The notes beneath the pieces were generated by a model. The model saw nothing but the letters and a program-made list of their open reading frames with translations, was not told the DNA's origin and did no database searches. 64,000 bases of DNA from Paracoccus alcaliphilus (GTDB taxonomy: Bacteria > Pseudomonadota > Alphaproteobacteria > Rhodobacterales > Rhodobacteraceae), in assembly GCF_028553725.1 (NCBI RefSeq), contig NZ_CP067128.1, forward strand, positions 1 to 64,000, given 5' to 3'. Numbering within the stretch: the first letter of the stretch is position 1; every line of letters starts with the position of its first letter. This document shows, in pieces, positions 27,794 to 37,802 of the stretch. The position numbers and the translations under genes were made by a program.

Positions 27794-28537
27794 TCATGTG
27801 ACGGCGGACGCTGCCATTTTGTCCTTGGTCCGGACGTGATCCGGGCCAAGCGCAAATTCGACGATGCCGTCGACTAGGACATCCAGTGTGTCCAACGTGT
27901 CGGCTTGTTCCGCCGCCGCATGCGCGATCAGCGAAAATTCCGTGCAGGCAACAAGCTGCACCCCTGCCCCCTGGCCCGCAAGATCTGCGGCGGCTGCACC
28001 CAACGTCGCCGCGGCGGCCGCGGAAGGTCCCGCTGCCTTGATCTGCCGGATTGCCTCCAGCAGCGCCGGCTGATCGGTCGGATAGGCCGCACTGGCGCCG
28101 TGCCGGGCTAGGGCCGCGTCGAAGATGCCGATCTGGCGCAGCGCGGGCGATCCCAGAATCCCAATTCGCGCACCCTGGCCTGCCCGGGCCACGGCCAGGG
28201 CGGCCGACCGGTCCACCATGTCGATGAAGGGGATCGTCACCGCCGCGCGGATGACAGGGGCATAGTGATGGGCAGTGTTGCAAGGCATCGCAAGCGCCGC
28301 AACGCCCGCCTGTTCCAGACCGCAGGCCATTTGTGCGAGCACCGGCCCGGGATCGGCGCCGCGCCCCTCGATCAACCGCGCAATGCGCGAGGGCACCTGC
28401 GGGTTCATGTCCACCAGCAGCGGGATATGGTCGAAATCGTCCCGCGCGGGGGTCGCGGCGATCAGGCGCGACATCAGCTCGACCGTGGCTTCGGGACCCA
28501 TGCCGCCCAGGATGCCGATCCGGCGCGGCCCGCTCAT
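27794..28537 (-). CDS. Aspartate/glutamate-type racemase; candidate cysteate racemase
   Basis: A 247-residue cofactor-independent racemase. It starts MSGPRRIGILGGMGPEATVE and both catalytic cysteines are present: Cys86 in AMPCNTAH and Cys198 in LVACTEFSL, so racemisation rather than decarboxylation is expected. The ATG at 28537 overlaps the stop of the aminotransferase gene (ATGA). Cysteate is the sulfonate analogue of aspartate, so in this operon it probably interconverts D- and L-cysteate to feed CuyA. Confidence 0.85.
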   Translation of the reverse strand: MSGPRRIGILGGMGPEATVELMSRLIAATPARDDFDHIPLLVDMNPQVPSRIARLIEGRGADPGPVLAQMACGLEQAGVAALAMPCNTAHHYAPVIRAAVTIPFIDMVDRSAALAVARAGQGARIGILGSPALRQIGIFDAALARHGASAAYPTDQPALLEAIRQIKAAGPSAAAAATLGAAAADLAGQGAGVQLVACTEFSLIAHAAAEQADTLDTLDVLVDGIVEFALGPDHVRTKDKMAASAVT

Positions 28538-29742
28538 GGATGCGCCTCGGGGACAAGGTGGGCGGCGCCGGCGGCGATGATCTCGCCGATCTGCGTGCAA
28601 TCCTCTAGGGTGAAGGTCAGCGGCAGGCGCATGTCGAATAGCCCCGCCAGGATTGCGTCGGTGCGCGGCAGCGCCTGCGGCTCGACATAGCGCCAGCTGT
28701 GATGAGCCGAGGTGAAGCCCACGGGCTCGTCAGCGCCGAACCATTTCAGTTCTACCCCCAAGTCGGCCGCGTCGGCGACAAAGTGGCGGGCGGCCTCGGT
28801 GCTGATGCCGGGAATGCGGAACTGGATCGAGCTGCCGACGAACCCTTCCTCGGGCGGGCGGTGCGGCAGCACCAGCTGCGGCGCACGGGCCAGGCTGCGG
28901 GCCACCGCGTCATAGCGCGCGTTCCAGCGACGCACCGCATCGTCGATCCGGGCCAGCTGCGGGCGCAGCAGCGCGGCGCGCAGGTTGTCCATGCGGGCCG
29001 ACTGGTTTGGCACGTCCAGCAGGGCGGCCTGGAAATGGCTCTCCTCCGGCGCGGCCCCATGGCGGGCGTACAGCATGTACGAGCCCGACAGCAGGATCGC
29101 ACGGGCCATGAAGTCCGGATCGTCCGAGACGAGGATCCCCCCCTCGCCCGAGTTCAGGTGCTTGTAGGTCTGGGTGCTAAAAGCCCCGGCAAGCCCGAAG
29201 GAACCGCTGCGCCGCCCGCGCCAGCGCGCGCCCTGGGTGTGCGCGCAGTCCTCAATCAGCGCAGCCCCCGCCGCCGCGCAGATCGCCGCCAGCCGGTCCA
29301 TGTCGCACAGATGCCCGCGCATGTGCGAGGCCATCACCGCCGCCGGCCGGTGCCGCGCGATCCTGGCTTCGAGATCATCCAGATCGAGGCACAGGTTCTC
29401 GTCGATCTCGACCAGCACCGGACGCGCGCCGACGGCGACGATGGCCCCCGGCACCGGGGCCAGGGTGAAGCCATTGGTCAGGACCGTGTCGCCGAGCCCG
29501 ATGCCCGCCGCACGCAGCGCAATGCGCAGCGCCGCCCCGCCCGAGGCGCAAGCCAACGCAAAGCGGCTGCCCTGCCAGGCGGCAACCTCCCGTTCCAGGG
29601 CCGCGGCCTGCGATTCCTCGCCAGGAGCGGTGTTGTAGCGGTGCAGCCGGCCCGTCTGCATGACCTCGACCGCGGCGGCGATCGCATCTTCGGGGATCGG
29701 TTCCTGCTGAGTGAAGCTGCGGGTGAAGGGCCGGATCGCCAT
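28534..29742 (-). CDS. DegT/DnrJ/EryC1/StrS-family PLP aminotransferase
   Basis: A 402-residue PLP enzyme of the DegT fold. The Schiff-base lysine is Lys194 in STQTYKHLNSGEGG and the PLP-N1 aspartate is Asp165 in LIEDCAH. This family normally transfers amino groups to keto-sugars, so its place between cuyA and the racemase is unusual. It could make or use an amino-sulfonate, for instance sulfopyruvate with cysteate, or 3-sulfolactaldehyde or a related carbonyl with an amino alcohol. Function is inferred only from context. Confidence 0.82.
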   Translation of the reverse strand: MAIRPFTRSFTQQEPIPEDAIAAAVEVMQTGRLHRYNTAPGEESQAAALEREVAAWQGSRFALACASGGAALRIALRAAGIGLGDTVLTNGFTLAPVPGAIVAVGARPVLVEIDENLCLDLDDLEARIARHRPAAVMASHMRGHLCDMDRLAAICAAAGAALIEDCAHTQGARWRGRRSGSFGLAGAFSTQTYKHLNSGEGGILVSDDPDFMARAILLSGSYMLYARHGAAPEESHFQAALLDVPNQSARMDNLRAALLRPQLARIDDAVRRWNARYDAVARSLARAPQLVLPHRPPEEGFVGSSIQFRIPGISTEAARHFVADAADLGVELKWFGADEPVGFTSAHHSWRYVEPQALPRTDAILAGLFDMRLPLTFTLEDCTQIGEIIAAGAAHLVPEAHP

Positions 29743-29745
29743 GGT

Positions 29746-30774
29746 TCAGGCCGCCTCGGAACTGACGCGCCGGTCGCTGAAATCGAACGCGGCGCTATAG
29801 CCGAACAGCGCCGCCGCCCCACCGGTGTGCAGGAAGACCAGCCGCTCGCCTTTCTTGAAATGGCCCTTGCGGATCAGGTCGATCATGCCCGCCGCACCCT
29901 TGGCCGAATAGACCGGGTCCAGCAGGATCCCTTCCAGTTCCGCGAACATGGCAATGGCCTCCAGGCCATCCGCGGTCGGGATACCATAGCCCTCGCCGAC
30001 ATAGTCCGTGTTGGCAACCACATCCTCGCGCCGGACCGCGTCGGGGGCGCCGATCTTCTGCGCAGTCGCCTGAGCCAGCTTGAAGACGTTCTCCTCTTGC
30101 TTGGGCTTGGGCGCACGCACGCCGATACCCAGCAGCGGCACCTGCGCATTCATCGCCTTGAGTCCGGTGATCAGGCCCGCCTGCGTGCCGGCACTGCCGG
30201 TGGCGTGGATCAGGTGGTCGATCACCAGGCCGCGGTCATTGGCCTGACCGATCAGTTCGAACGCGCAGTTGACATAGCCAAGCGCCCCGGTCGTGTTCGA
30301 GCCGCCGCCCGGGATCGTATAGACCTTGCGGCCTTGGGCGCGCATCCGGTCGGCGACCTTTTCCATCTCGGCATTCATGTCCAGGCCGCCGACAAAGCAT
30401 TCGGTCGTCGCGCCGTGCAGGTGATCCAGCAGCACATTGCCGTTGTGATTGTAGCTCTCGTCCTTGCTGCCGGTGCGGTCCTCCAGCAGGATGTGGCAGC
30501 CAAAGCCCAGCTTGGCGGCAAAGGCCGCGGTCTGGCGGGCATGGTTCGACTGCGTGGCGCCCTGGGTGATGACGGTGTCCGCCCCTTGCGCTTCGGCCTC
30601 GGCCATCAGGAATTCCAGCTTGCGGGTCTTGTTGCCGCCCGTCGACATGCCGGTGCAGTCGTCGCGCTTGATCCAGATCTCCGGCCCGCCAAGTTCCTTT
30701 GACAGGCGGTCCATCCGCTCCAACGGGGTAGGCAAATGTGCTAGGAAAGTGCGGGGAAAGCGAGACAGCAGCAT
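29746..30774 (-). CDS. cuyA: L-cysteate sulfo-lyase CuyA
   Basis: A 342-residue PLP enzyme of the ACC deaminase/D-cysteine desulfhydrase family. CuyA converts L-cysteate to pyruvate, ammonium and sulfite. Features: [10 protein letters not shown], the PLP lysine in [12 protein letters not shown] (Lys49), [10 protein letters not shown] (Ser76-Asn77-His78) and the phosphate loop [13 protein letters not shown]. Two ATG codons lie at 30780 and 30774; the AAGGA ribosome site is at a better distance from the second. It is the first gene of the operon and divergent from a LysR gene. This is the strongest functional anchor of the region. Confidence 0.88.
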   Translation of the reverse strand: MLLSRFPRTFLAHLPTPLERMDRLSKELGGPEIWIKRDDCTGMSTGGNKTRKLEFLMAEAEAQGADTVITQGATQSNHARQTAAFAAKLGFGCHILLEDRTGSKDESYNHNGNVLLDHLHGATTECFVGGLDMNAEMEKVADRMRAQGRKVYTIPGGGSNTTGALGYVNCAFELIGQANDRGLVIDHLIHATGSAGTQAGLITGLKAMNAQVPLLGIGVRAPKPKQEENVFKLAQATAQKIGAPDAVRREDVVANTDYVGEGYGIPTADGLEAIAMFAELEGILLDPVYSAKGAAGMIDLIRKGHFKKGERLVFLHTGGAAALFGYSAAFDFSDRRVSSEAA

Positions 30775-30859
30775 GTGCATGATCCTTGGATTTAATCGTT
30801 TTATGCATGTTCAGGCTATCTAGTAGAGTTTGCAAATGCGTAATTTGGCGTCTAAAATG

Positions 30860-30872
30860 CATGCATTGCATG
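30860..30872. promoter_or_regulatory. Palindrome between cuyA and lysR, candidate LysR operator
   Basis: Perfect palindrome CATGCA-T-TGCATG, 17 bases before the lysR start, in an AT-rich intergenic region of about 110 bp. A LysR regulator divergent from its target operon usually binds such a site. Confidence 0.45.
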
Positions 30873-30888
30873 TAATTGAGGATGGTAG

Positions 30889-31806
30889 ATGCGGCTTGAA
30901 TGGATTGAGGATATCCTAGCGGTCGCTGACACTGGTTCAATGATCCGGGCGGCCGAGCGACGGTTTCTGACCCAATCGGCCTTTTCTCGTCGTTTGCGGA
31001 CGATCGAGGAACAGTTGGGAGTCGAGTTGTTCGACCGCAGCCGCAAGCCGGCCGAATTGCGCCGGGCGGTTCTCGAGCACTGTGAGGAGATGCGCAAGAT
31101 TGCCGACAGCTTGCGCAAGTTGCGCAGCGATCTTGTACGCGGCAACGGCGGAGAACACACCCGCATCGTGATCGCCAGCCAACATGCCATCACGGCCGCC
31201 ATCGCACCGATACTGATCCAAGCCATTACTGAGCCGGGCCATATCGATATCCGTCTGCGATCGGCCAATAGGGAGAATTGCTATACCCTTCTGCTAACGC
31301 GGCAGGCCGATTTCATGCTATCTTACAGTACAGATCGCCAGCCGCTGATTTTTGATCCGGATTTCATCGAGACATGTGTGCTGGGACGGGAACAATTGAT
31401 CCCGGTCTTTTCCAGCCAGGATGCCGAGCGTCTTAATGCGGCATGGGAACGACGTCAGGTTCCGGTCGTTCTCTATCCGAACGACGTGTTTTTGGGAAAA
31501 GTGGTTCGAGATGAAATCTGGCCCAGATTCACTGCCGACTTATTTCGTCCGTATGCAGAAACCGCACTTACTCTGGCCGCCCTGCAATTTGCCCTTATAG
31601 GTGCCGCTTTGGTTTGGGTGCCGCGCTCGCTAGCCCAACCGTATATTCTCAAGGGTGAGCTTGAGGAGTTAAGCAATACATACGGGACCGCCGAACTAAC
31701 GCTGTCACTTTCTCGAATCAACGGTTCCCGCTCCCCTCACGCCGAGGCAACCTGGACCATGCTGATCTCCTGCGGTCAAACTCAGTTGTCCGCGATACTT
31801 GACTGA
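30889..31806 (+). CDS. LysR-family regulator, probably of the cuyA operon
   Basis: A 305-residue regulator with an N-terminal winged helix (MRLEWIEDILAVADTGSMIR, AAERRFLTQSAFSRRLRTIE, LGVELFDRSRKPAEL) and an effector domain. The ATG is preceded by GAGGA. Divergent from cuyA, the position expected for the regulator called CuyR in cysteate degraders; I avoid the symbol because identity was not tested. Confidence 0.87.
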   Translation: MRLEWIEDILAVADTGSMIRAAERRFLTQSAFSRRLRTIEEQLGVELFDRSRKPAELRRAVLEHCEEMRKIADSLRKLRSDLVRGNGGEHTRIVIASQHAITAAIAPILIQAITEPGHIDIRLRSANRENCYTLLLTRQADFMLSYSTDRQPLIFDPDFIETCVLGREQLIPVFSSQDAERLNAAWERRQVPVVLYPNDVFLGKVVRDEIWPRFTADLFRPYAETALTLAALQFALIGAALVWVPRSLAQPYILKGELEELSNTYGTAELTLSLSRINGSRSPHAEATWTMLISCGQTQLSAILD

Positions 31807-31849
31807 ATAACAATAACGCAGTTCTGTAGCTCAGGAAGCAACGAGAGTG

Positions 31850-33094
31850 TCAATTTTTAAGCGGGAGCATTTGATCTTCTCGTAATTTCAAAAGAGAGTG
31901 TAAGTCGGCTTTGGTATCTGTGATTATTGCAGGGTTAGGAGACCTTCCCGCCTCGATCAACCGCTTGCCAATCATGTAGGCACGGACATCGTTCACCACG
32001 TCGACCGCGAGCAGCTGGTTGTTCCTGTAATACCAGAAGCTAGCCGACACTCCCTCGCCGACGCGCACAGCAATGTGGTCGTAGCCTGTATTTAATCCAG
32101 CGATCTGCAATTTCACGTCATATTGGTCAGACCAGAACCACGGCCTTGCTTTGTAGGCTTTCCCTGCGCCGAGCATGTTCTCGGCTACGGTCTCGGCTTG
32201 GTCAATGGCGTTGCCCACGCTTTCGAGCCGGATGCGCCCGCCCTTGTAGGGAAATGACGCGCAGTCGCCCGCGGCCCAGATGTGCGGATCAGAACTTCGG
32301 CCCAACTCATCGGTGCGGATACCATTGTCGATCTCAAGTCCGGCCTCTTCGGCAAGAAACGTCATTGGCGTGATACCGATCCCGACGATAACGAAATCAA
32401 CCGGCCGCTCGCTGCCGTCCGATAGTACAACGCCCGATACGCGATTCTCGCCAGTCAATCGAACGAGGCCCATGCTCTCGAGGATCCTCACGCCATGACT
32501 GTTGTGGAGCCTGCGGAAGTAGTCCGAAGTCTCGGGCGCGGCGACCCTTTGCAGAATGCGCGATGCCATCTCAATCAAAGTGACGTTGAGCCCAAGTTTC
32601 GCACCCACAGCCGCCGCTTCGAGGCCAATGTAGCCACCGCCGACGACAAGGAGCCGGCGCCCGGCCTGGAATTCTGGAGCCATCGCGTCGACATCGGCCA
32701 GCGTGCGGACGGTATAAACGCCTGCCAGATCGCCGCCCACCGCTGTAGGAATTTGACGCGGACGTGAGCCTGTGGTCAGCGCGAGCTGATCGTAGGGAAT
32801 GCATTCTCCATCGACGCGCACAAACTTCGCAGTCCGGTTGATCGCCGTCACTGGTGAACCGAGACGAAGCGTCACGCCCTGCTCCTCCCAGTAGGAGGGC
32901 GCGCGCAAATAGAGTCGTTCCAGACCTATGTCCCCCAAAAGATAGCCCTTGGAGAGCGGCGGGCGTTGGTAAGGAGGCACCGGCTCCTTACCAATCAGGG
33001 TGATCGCCTCTTGGTAGCCGAGCATTCGGAGCTTCGCGGCAAGCGATGTGCCCGCCTGTCCCGCGCCGATAATCACGATCCCGCCCATACGCAT
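31850..33094 (-). CDS. Ferredoxin reductase, FAD/NAD(P)H type
   Basis: A 414-residue flavoprotein of the putidaredoxin/rhodocoxin reductase group. FAD motif VIIGAGQAGTSLA near residues 6-18, PYQRPPLSKGYL, NADH motif LLVVGGGYIGLEAA near 150, and the second FAD segment IWAAGDCASF. It feeds electrons to the ferredoxin encoded 80 bases upstream in the transcript. No P450 or Rieske oxygenase is seen; the likely acceptor is the di-iron hydroxylase at 35265. Confidence 0.88.
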   Translation of the reverse strand: MRMGGIVIIGAGQAGTSLAAKLRMLGYQEAITLIGKEPVPPYQRPPLSKGYLLGDIGLERLYLRAPSYWEEQGVTLRLGSPVTAINRTAKFVRVDGECIPYDQLALTTGSRPRQIPTAVGGDLAGVYTVRTLADVDAMAPEFQAGRRLLVVGGGYIGLEAAAVGAKLGLNVTLIEMASRILQRVAAPETSDYFRRLHNSHGVRILESMGLVRLTGENRVSGVVLSDGSERPVDFVIVGIGITPMTFLAEEAGLEIDNGIRTDELGRSSDPHIWAAGDCASFPYKGGRIRLESVGNAIDQAETVAENMLGAGKAYKARPWFWSDQYDVKLQIAGLNTGYDHIAVRVGEGVSASFWYYRNNQLLAVDVVNDVRAYMIGKRLIEAGRSPNPAIITDTKADLHSLLKLREDQMLPLKN

Positions 33095-33176
33095 TTTCCT
33101 CTGGCTTTCTCTGAGTTCGAACCCTGCTTCGGCAGATGACGCACGCGAAGCAAAGTCACGACTTCCGAAGCGAATT

Positions 33177-33943
<767 letters not shown>

Positions 33944-34930
33944 TTATCTCGCCGCTGACTTAGCGATGCCGTCATCAACAAAGGCCGAATAATCCTCAAT
34001 CGTATTGTCAATCCGTCCAGCGGCCTTCAGGAACTCAGCCGTGGCCTTCATTGTCGCGGCCGCATCGCGCAGCCAAGGACCGCTCAGCTGCTCGCTGAGT
34101 GGTATGAACGTATAACCTTCAAGAATTGCCGGCACCTGATCGGGCGCTGCTCCGGTCATCTTTGCCACGGCCTGAACCTCCCCACTGTCCGCCGTCCAAG
34201 CGGAGCGTTGGGATAGGTAAGCTTGATTGGCATCATCCATCGTCTTCGCGAAAGCGGCGAGAGCTTCGGCGTTTGTGGAGGCAAAGTCAGAATTTACGAC
34301 CCAGGCGTTGAAGGTTGGAAATCCCCATTCGGCGGTCTTGTCGGCCCCAAGCAGGCGTGATCCCTTTTCCATAAGCTGGCTCTGAACCGGCTGCCAGATG
34401 AAGGCGGCGTCAATTGCGCTCTGCTCCCAAGCGGCAGCGATTTGGTCGGGCGGCATATTCATGATCGTCACGTCGCTTTCGGAGATGCCGGCATGATCAA
34501 GTGCACCGACGAGCGAGAAATGCGCAGTCGAACCGACTGGAACCGCCACGCGCTTTCCCGTGAGGTCTTCAAGGGACGCTATCCCTGCGCCGTTGCGCAC
34601 TATCAGGCTTTCGGATTGGCCGATCGCATAAGACATCATGAACATTTTCAGATCGACCCCTTGGCTGGCGGCGATTGCCAGCGGCGAGGAGCCGAGTTCC
34701 GAGATCGCTACGTCACCTGACGCCATTGCGGCGATCACATCGGTTCCAGACGCAAAGGTCCGCCATTCGATGTCCCAATCCGTGGCGGCTTCAAACTTTG
34801 CCTCGGCGCGTGCGACGTTCATTGGTGTCGGATCACCAAAATGGCCGATCACGATTGTTTCGGCCATGGTTGCCCCGGCGCCTAGCAACAAGGCGGCCGT
34901 GCCGATCATCAGGCGTACAGTTCTTGTCAT
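33944..34930 (-). CDS. Orphan TauA-like sulfonate-binding protein
   Basis: A 328-residue periplasmic protein with a signal peptide (about 1-23) starting at the ATG at 34930, which has the ribosome site GGAGG. It is very similar along its length to the TauA-like protein at 26765 (AEFLKAAGRID, SSPLAIAASQGVDL, GSTAHFSLVGAL, DQIAAAWEQSAIDAAFIWQP). No ATPase or permease gene lies beside it, so it may deliver a second ligand to the TauBC-like proteins of the neighbouring operon. Confidence 0.9.
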   Translation of the reverse strand: MTRTVRLMIGTAALLLGAGATMAETIVIGHFGDPTPMNVARAEAKFEAATDWDIEWRTFASGTDVIAAMASGDVAISELGSSPLAIAASQGVDLKMFMMSYAIGQSESLIVRNGAGIASLEDLTGKRVAVPVGSTAHFSLVGALDHAGISESDVTIMNMPPDQIAAAWEQSAIDAAFIWQPVQSQLMEKGSRLLGADKTAEWGFPTFNAWVVNSDFASTNAEALAAFAKTMDDANQAYLSQRSAWTADSGEVQAVAKMTGAAPDQVPAILEGYTFIPLSEQLSGPWLRDAAATMKATAEFLKAAGRIDNTIEDYSAFVDDGIAKSAAR

Positions 34931-35264
34931 ATATCGTACCTCCGTCGGTTTTTGAGACAGTTTAGCCTGTCGTGGTAGTTGTGGCTTCTTTCTGGCCTTT
35001 GACCCGTCGGGTTTGATCCGACGTATCATTGATATGATTGCCCCGTTGTCGATGGTCATCAGTTCGTCCCGGATCTCTTTTGGACTATCCGAGAAACATG
35101 GATTGCGGCGCGGTTGTCCTTCGACGAAGCTTGGCCCGCTCGACACGAAACGCTATTGGGGTCGCTCCCGCCGAACGTCTCGACTTCGGGAATATCGCAC
35201 CCTCATGTGGCCCGATGTCCTGTTTCAGGAAGTGCTGGCCCTGATCGGTTGGGACCTTCTATCG
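34931..35264. other. Non-coding gap between the orphan binding-protein and hydroxylase genes
   Basis: No gene is supported in this stretch of 334 bases. It contains the inverted repeat CGTCGG-GTTTGAT-CCGACG (35005-35023). The promoter of the binding-protein gene probably lies near its right-hand part. Confidence 0.45.
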
Positions 35265-36260
35265 TCAAGCTCCCATGATGCGCTTACGGCGCTCCTTCAT
35301 ACGTTCGTTCGCTTCAGGCGTGCCATCGTGGAAGGAACCAAACATCTTGTCCCAGGGAACTTCCAGTGAACCATAGTTACATTCGAAGTAGCGGTGATGC
35401 ATCTGGTGGTGAAAAGTGCCGAGTTTGAGACGGTTTCTATCTCTCATCAGCAGGGCCTCGTAGCCCGAGTGGGACGTGGCCGCTGTCAGAGTCAGATACT
35501 GCATGTGATAGAGAATGTGGACCGGATTTGCGGGAATAATCCAGTGGATCAGTACCGACCCGAGGAATATCACATGCTCGACCGGATGCATCGACATGCC
35601 CGACCAAGGACCGACATTGACGTTGCGATGGTGCAGCGAGTGGACACGCTTATAGAGCGGCGGCCAATGCAGCGCCCGGTGGATCAGGTAGAAGTAGAAG
35701 CTCTCCCATAAAGGAATGGCGAGGAAGAGCGCCACGAACCAGACGGGGTTATCTTCCCAGTTCAGCACAGGCGCCCAGCCGTTGCCCATCGCCCAGAACA
35801 TCAGGCATTCATAGCCGGTCCAGATGGTCACGCCGCTGGCTAGCGTCCAGAACATATTATCCCGGATCTGGCCGCCCAAGGTGAATTGCCTTCCGTTCAC
35901 CATCAAAGGGCGCGGGTCATACCTCAGCTTCTTGCCCTGCGCGTTCCATCTGTAGAAGTAGATATGCAGTCCGCCGGCAATAAGCGTCATGAGAAAGATG
36001 TTGCGGAGCCAGATCTGGGCGATCCAGCCCAGTTCAAGATTTCGCGTCACCTCCAACGGCGGCTGAGTCCAGACAAGTGACGCAAAAGCGATGCCGACGA
36101 TGATTAGCCGTTCAGAGATCAGGAACCAGCTATCCCAAAGCCATCGAAGCACGGCAAAGGGTCGTGGGGGCCATTGGAAGAGAGGAGATACCTCGATCGG
36201 TACGTTAGGAGTGTAATTCCAACCGGGAAGGGAGGGCTTAGGGTCATTGGAAGCAGTCAT
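35265..36260 (-). CDS. Fatty-acid hydroxylase/sterol desaturase-type membrane di-iron enzyme
   Basis: A 331-residue membrane protein with about four hydrophobic segments and the histidine clusters of integral di-iron hydroxylases: HRALH, HSLHH, a further His in MHPVEH and HHQMHH near the C-terminus. The ATG at 36260 has GGAG six bases upstream. Such enzymes hydroxylate or desaturate C-H bonds with oxygen and electrons from ferredoxin. Ferredoxin, its reductase and a sulfonate-binding protein lie in the same leftward run, which suggests hydroxylation of an imported sulfonate or a sulfonolipid; the substrate is unknown. Confidence 0.83.
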   Translation of the reverse strand: MTASNDPKPSLPGWNYTPNVPIEVSPLFQWPPRPFAVLRWLWDSWFLISERLIIVGIAFASLVWTQPPLEVTRNLELGWIAQIWLRNIFLMTLIAGGLHIYFYRWNAQGKKLRYDPRPLMVNGRQFTLGGQIRDNMFWTLASGVTIWTGYECLMFWAMGNGWAPVLNWEDNPVWFVALFLAIPLWESFYFYLIHRALHWPPLYKRVHSLHHRNVNVGPWSGMSMHPVEHVIFLGSVLIHWIIPANPVHILYHMQYLTLTAATSHSGYEALLMRDRNRLKLGTFHHQMHHRYFECNYGSLEVPWDKMFGSFHDGTPEANERMKERRKRIMGA

Positions 36261-36364
36261 TGCACGCTCCATTACTTGTAGAGTTTGCAATTTAACAGAA
36301 TCGTTATAATTGGAAAAACAGAATAAATACTGTATCATCATCTGATTCTCAGAGGTTTCTTGTC

Positions 36365-37288
36365 ATGAGGCTTTCCCTTCGCGCCATGCGATATACCCGC
36401 ACAGCGATTCTGCGGAGCAGCATTGCAGCTGCAGCAGAAGAGCTGAATGTTGCGGCCTCAGCCGTATCCGCGGCGATCGATCAGGCCGAAGAGGCTTTCG
36501 GCATTACGCTCGTAACCCGGGCGCGCGCGAAAGGTATTTCGCCAACATCTGCCGGACGCGTCATCCTTCGGCGGATGGAAGATCTTCTGGACCGCTACGA
36601 TGCGATGCTGATCGATGGTGCGGAAATGCGCACGAGTTTGTCAGGTGTTCTCAAGATAGGCTATTATGCGCCAGTCGCCCCCGCCTTTCTTCCTAAAATA
36701 CTGGCTCCGATGCTGTCGGAAAATCCCAGTTTGAGCCTGTTTCTGGAAGAGTGTGATAACGCTCGGGCGCAATCCGGGCTGCTCGACGGAAGGTATGATG
36801 TCATACTATTCGTCGCAGATTCTCCTGTTCCGCAGATCGTCGTCGAACGCTTGATCCACGCGCCGACTTATTGCCTTTGTAGTTCCGAACATCGATTTGC
36901 CAGGCAAACGTCGGTGCGGCTTCTGGATTTGGTAGACGAGCCGCTCATCATCCTTGATCGACCCGTGGCAAAGGCACATTATCTTGACTTGCTTGAAAGT
37001 AGCGGCAAGCCGATCTCCGTGGTTGCGACGGTAAATTCAACAGAGATGATCAGGGCATTAGTAGGGTCGGGGCTGGGGTGTTCAATTCTGAACATGCGTC
37101 CAGTGAGTAGTTCCACCTACGCGGGAGACAACACCGCATGCCTGCCTATCGAGGAATCCTCAATTGGGTTAACGTTGTCGTTGGGGCACGTACCGGGACC
37201 TCGCCGGCGCGTCGTGCAAGCTTTCTCCGAAGCCTGCAAGATCTTTTTTTCTGCGCCCGAAGGTCGTGCCATGATCATTGGGGTTTGA
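36365..37288 (+). CDS. LysR-family regulator divergent from the hydroxylase
   Basis: A 307-residue regulator: winged helix (AAAAEELNVAASAVSAAIDQ, EEAFGITLVTRARAKGISPT) and effector domain (LDGRYDVILFV, RALVGSGLGCSILNMRP). Divergent from the di-iron hydroxylase gene across an AT-rich gap of about 100 bp, so it probably controls the hydroxylase and binding-protein genes. Confidence 0.85.
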   Translation: MRLSLRAMRYTRTAILRSSIAAAAEELNVAASAVSAAIDQAEEAFGITLVTRARAKGISPTSAGRVILRRMEDLLDRYDAMLIDGAEMRTSLSGVLKIGYYAPVAPAFLPKILAPMLSENPSLSLFLEECDNARAQSGLLDGRYDVILFVADSPVPQIVVERLIHAPTYCLCSSEHRFARQTSVRLLDLVDEPLIILDRPVAKAHYLDLLESSGKPISVVATVNSTEMIRALVGSGLGCSILNMRPVSSSTYAGDNTACLPIEESSIGLTLSLGHVPGPRRRVVQAFSEACKIFFSAPEGRAMIIGV

Positions 37289-37411
37289 TCTTACTGCCTC
37301 ACAAGAGCCGGGTTGATTTGTTACAGTGTCTGACGTCAGCGCCCATGGAATAGATTAGGCTGATTGCGTGATGGAGGGTTCTTGGCTCATCGTAGCCCTT
37401 ATGGAGCGAAG

Positions 37412-37720
37412 ATGAGCAAGAAGCCCATGACGGCGAAAGCCGAGGCGGAGAAGACGGTCAAAGATATCCGCCGGGCAACACGCCAGACCCTCAAGAACCG
37501 CATCCTTCTGGAAAACTACTATCTGCAGGGCGAACTCGAGGCGGCCATCGCGGCCTTTGTCGAGCATTACAACAACCACCGCTATCACGAGAGACTCGGC
37601 AATCTCACACCCGCTGACGTCTACTTCGGACGCGGCCCGGCCATCCTGGCAGAAAAGGAGAAGATCAAGAAACTGACCATCCAGAGCCGGCGCTTGATCC
37701 ATCAGCGCCAGGCAGCATAA
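37412..37720 (+). pseudogene. IS3-family remnant: OrfA start fused to OrfB end
   Basis: The first 24 or so codons read like the start of an IS3-family OrfA (MSKKPMTAKAEAEKTVKDIR), then without a stop the frame becomes the end of the OrfB integrase (TLKNRILLENYYLQGELEAA, YNNHRYHERLGNLTPADVYF, RLIHQRQAA). About 1 kb of the normal element is gone, so the helix-turn-helix and most of the catalytic core are missing. I could not fix the terminal repeats; the element probably spans about 37300-37800. It separates the hydroxylase block from the SnoaL operon. Confidence 0.75.
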
Positions 37721-37802
37721 CCTCAACTCACAGAGCCAGAGCCCTCCAGACCAAAATCAGGCCGCCTGTTCCAAATCATTCGACGACGGACACGACGGGT
37801 CG

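Noticed and set aside
28699..30702. Rightward open frame of 667 codons opposite cuyA and the aminotransferase
   Set aside because: A GC-rich shadow frame; the leftward genes have clear catalytic motifs and operon overlaps.
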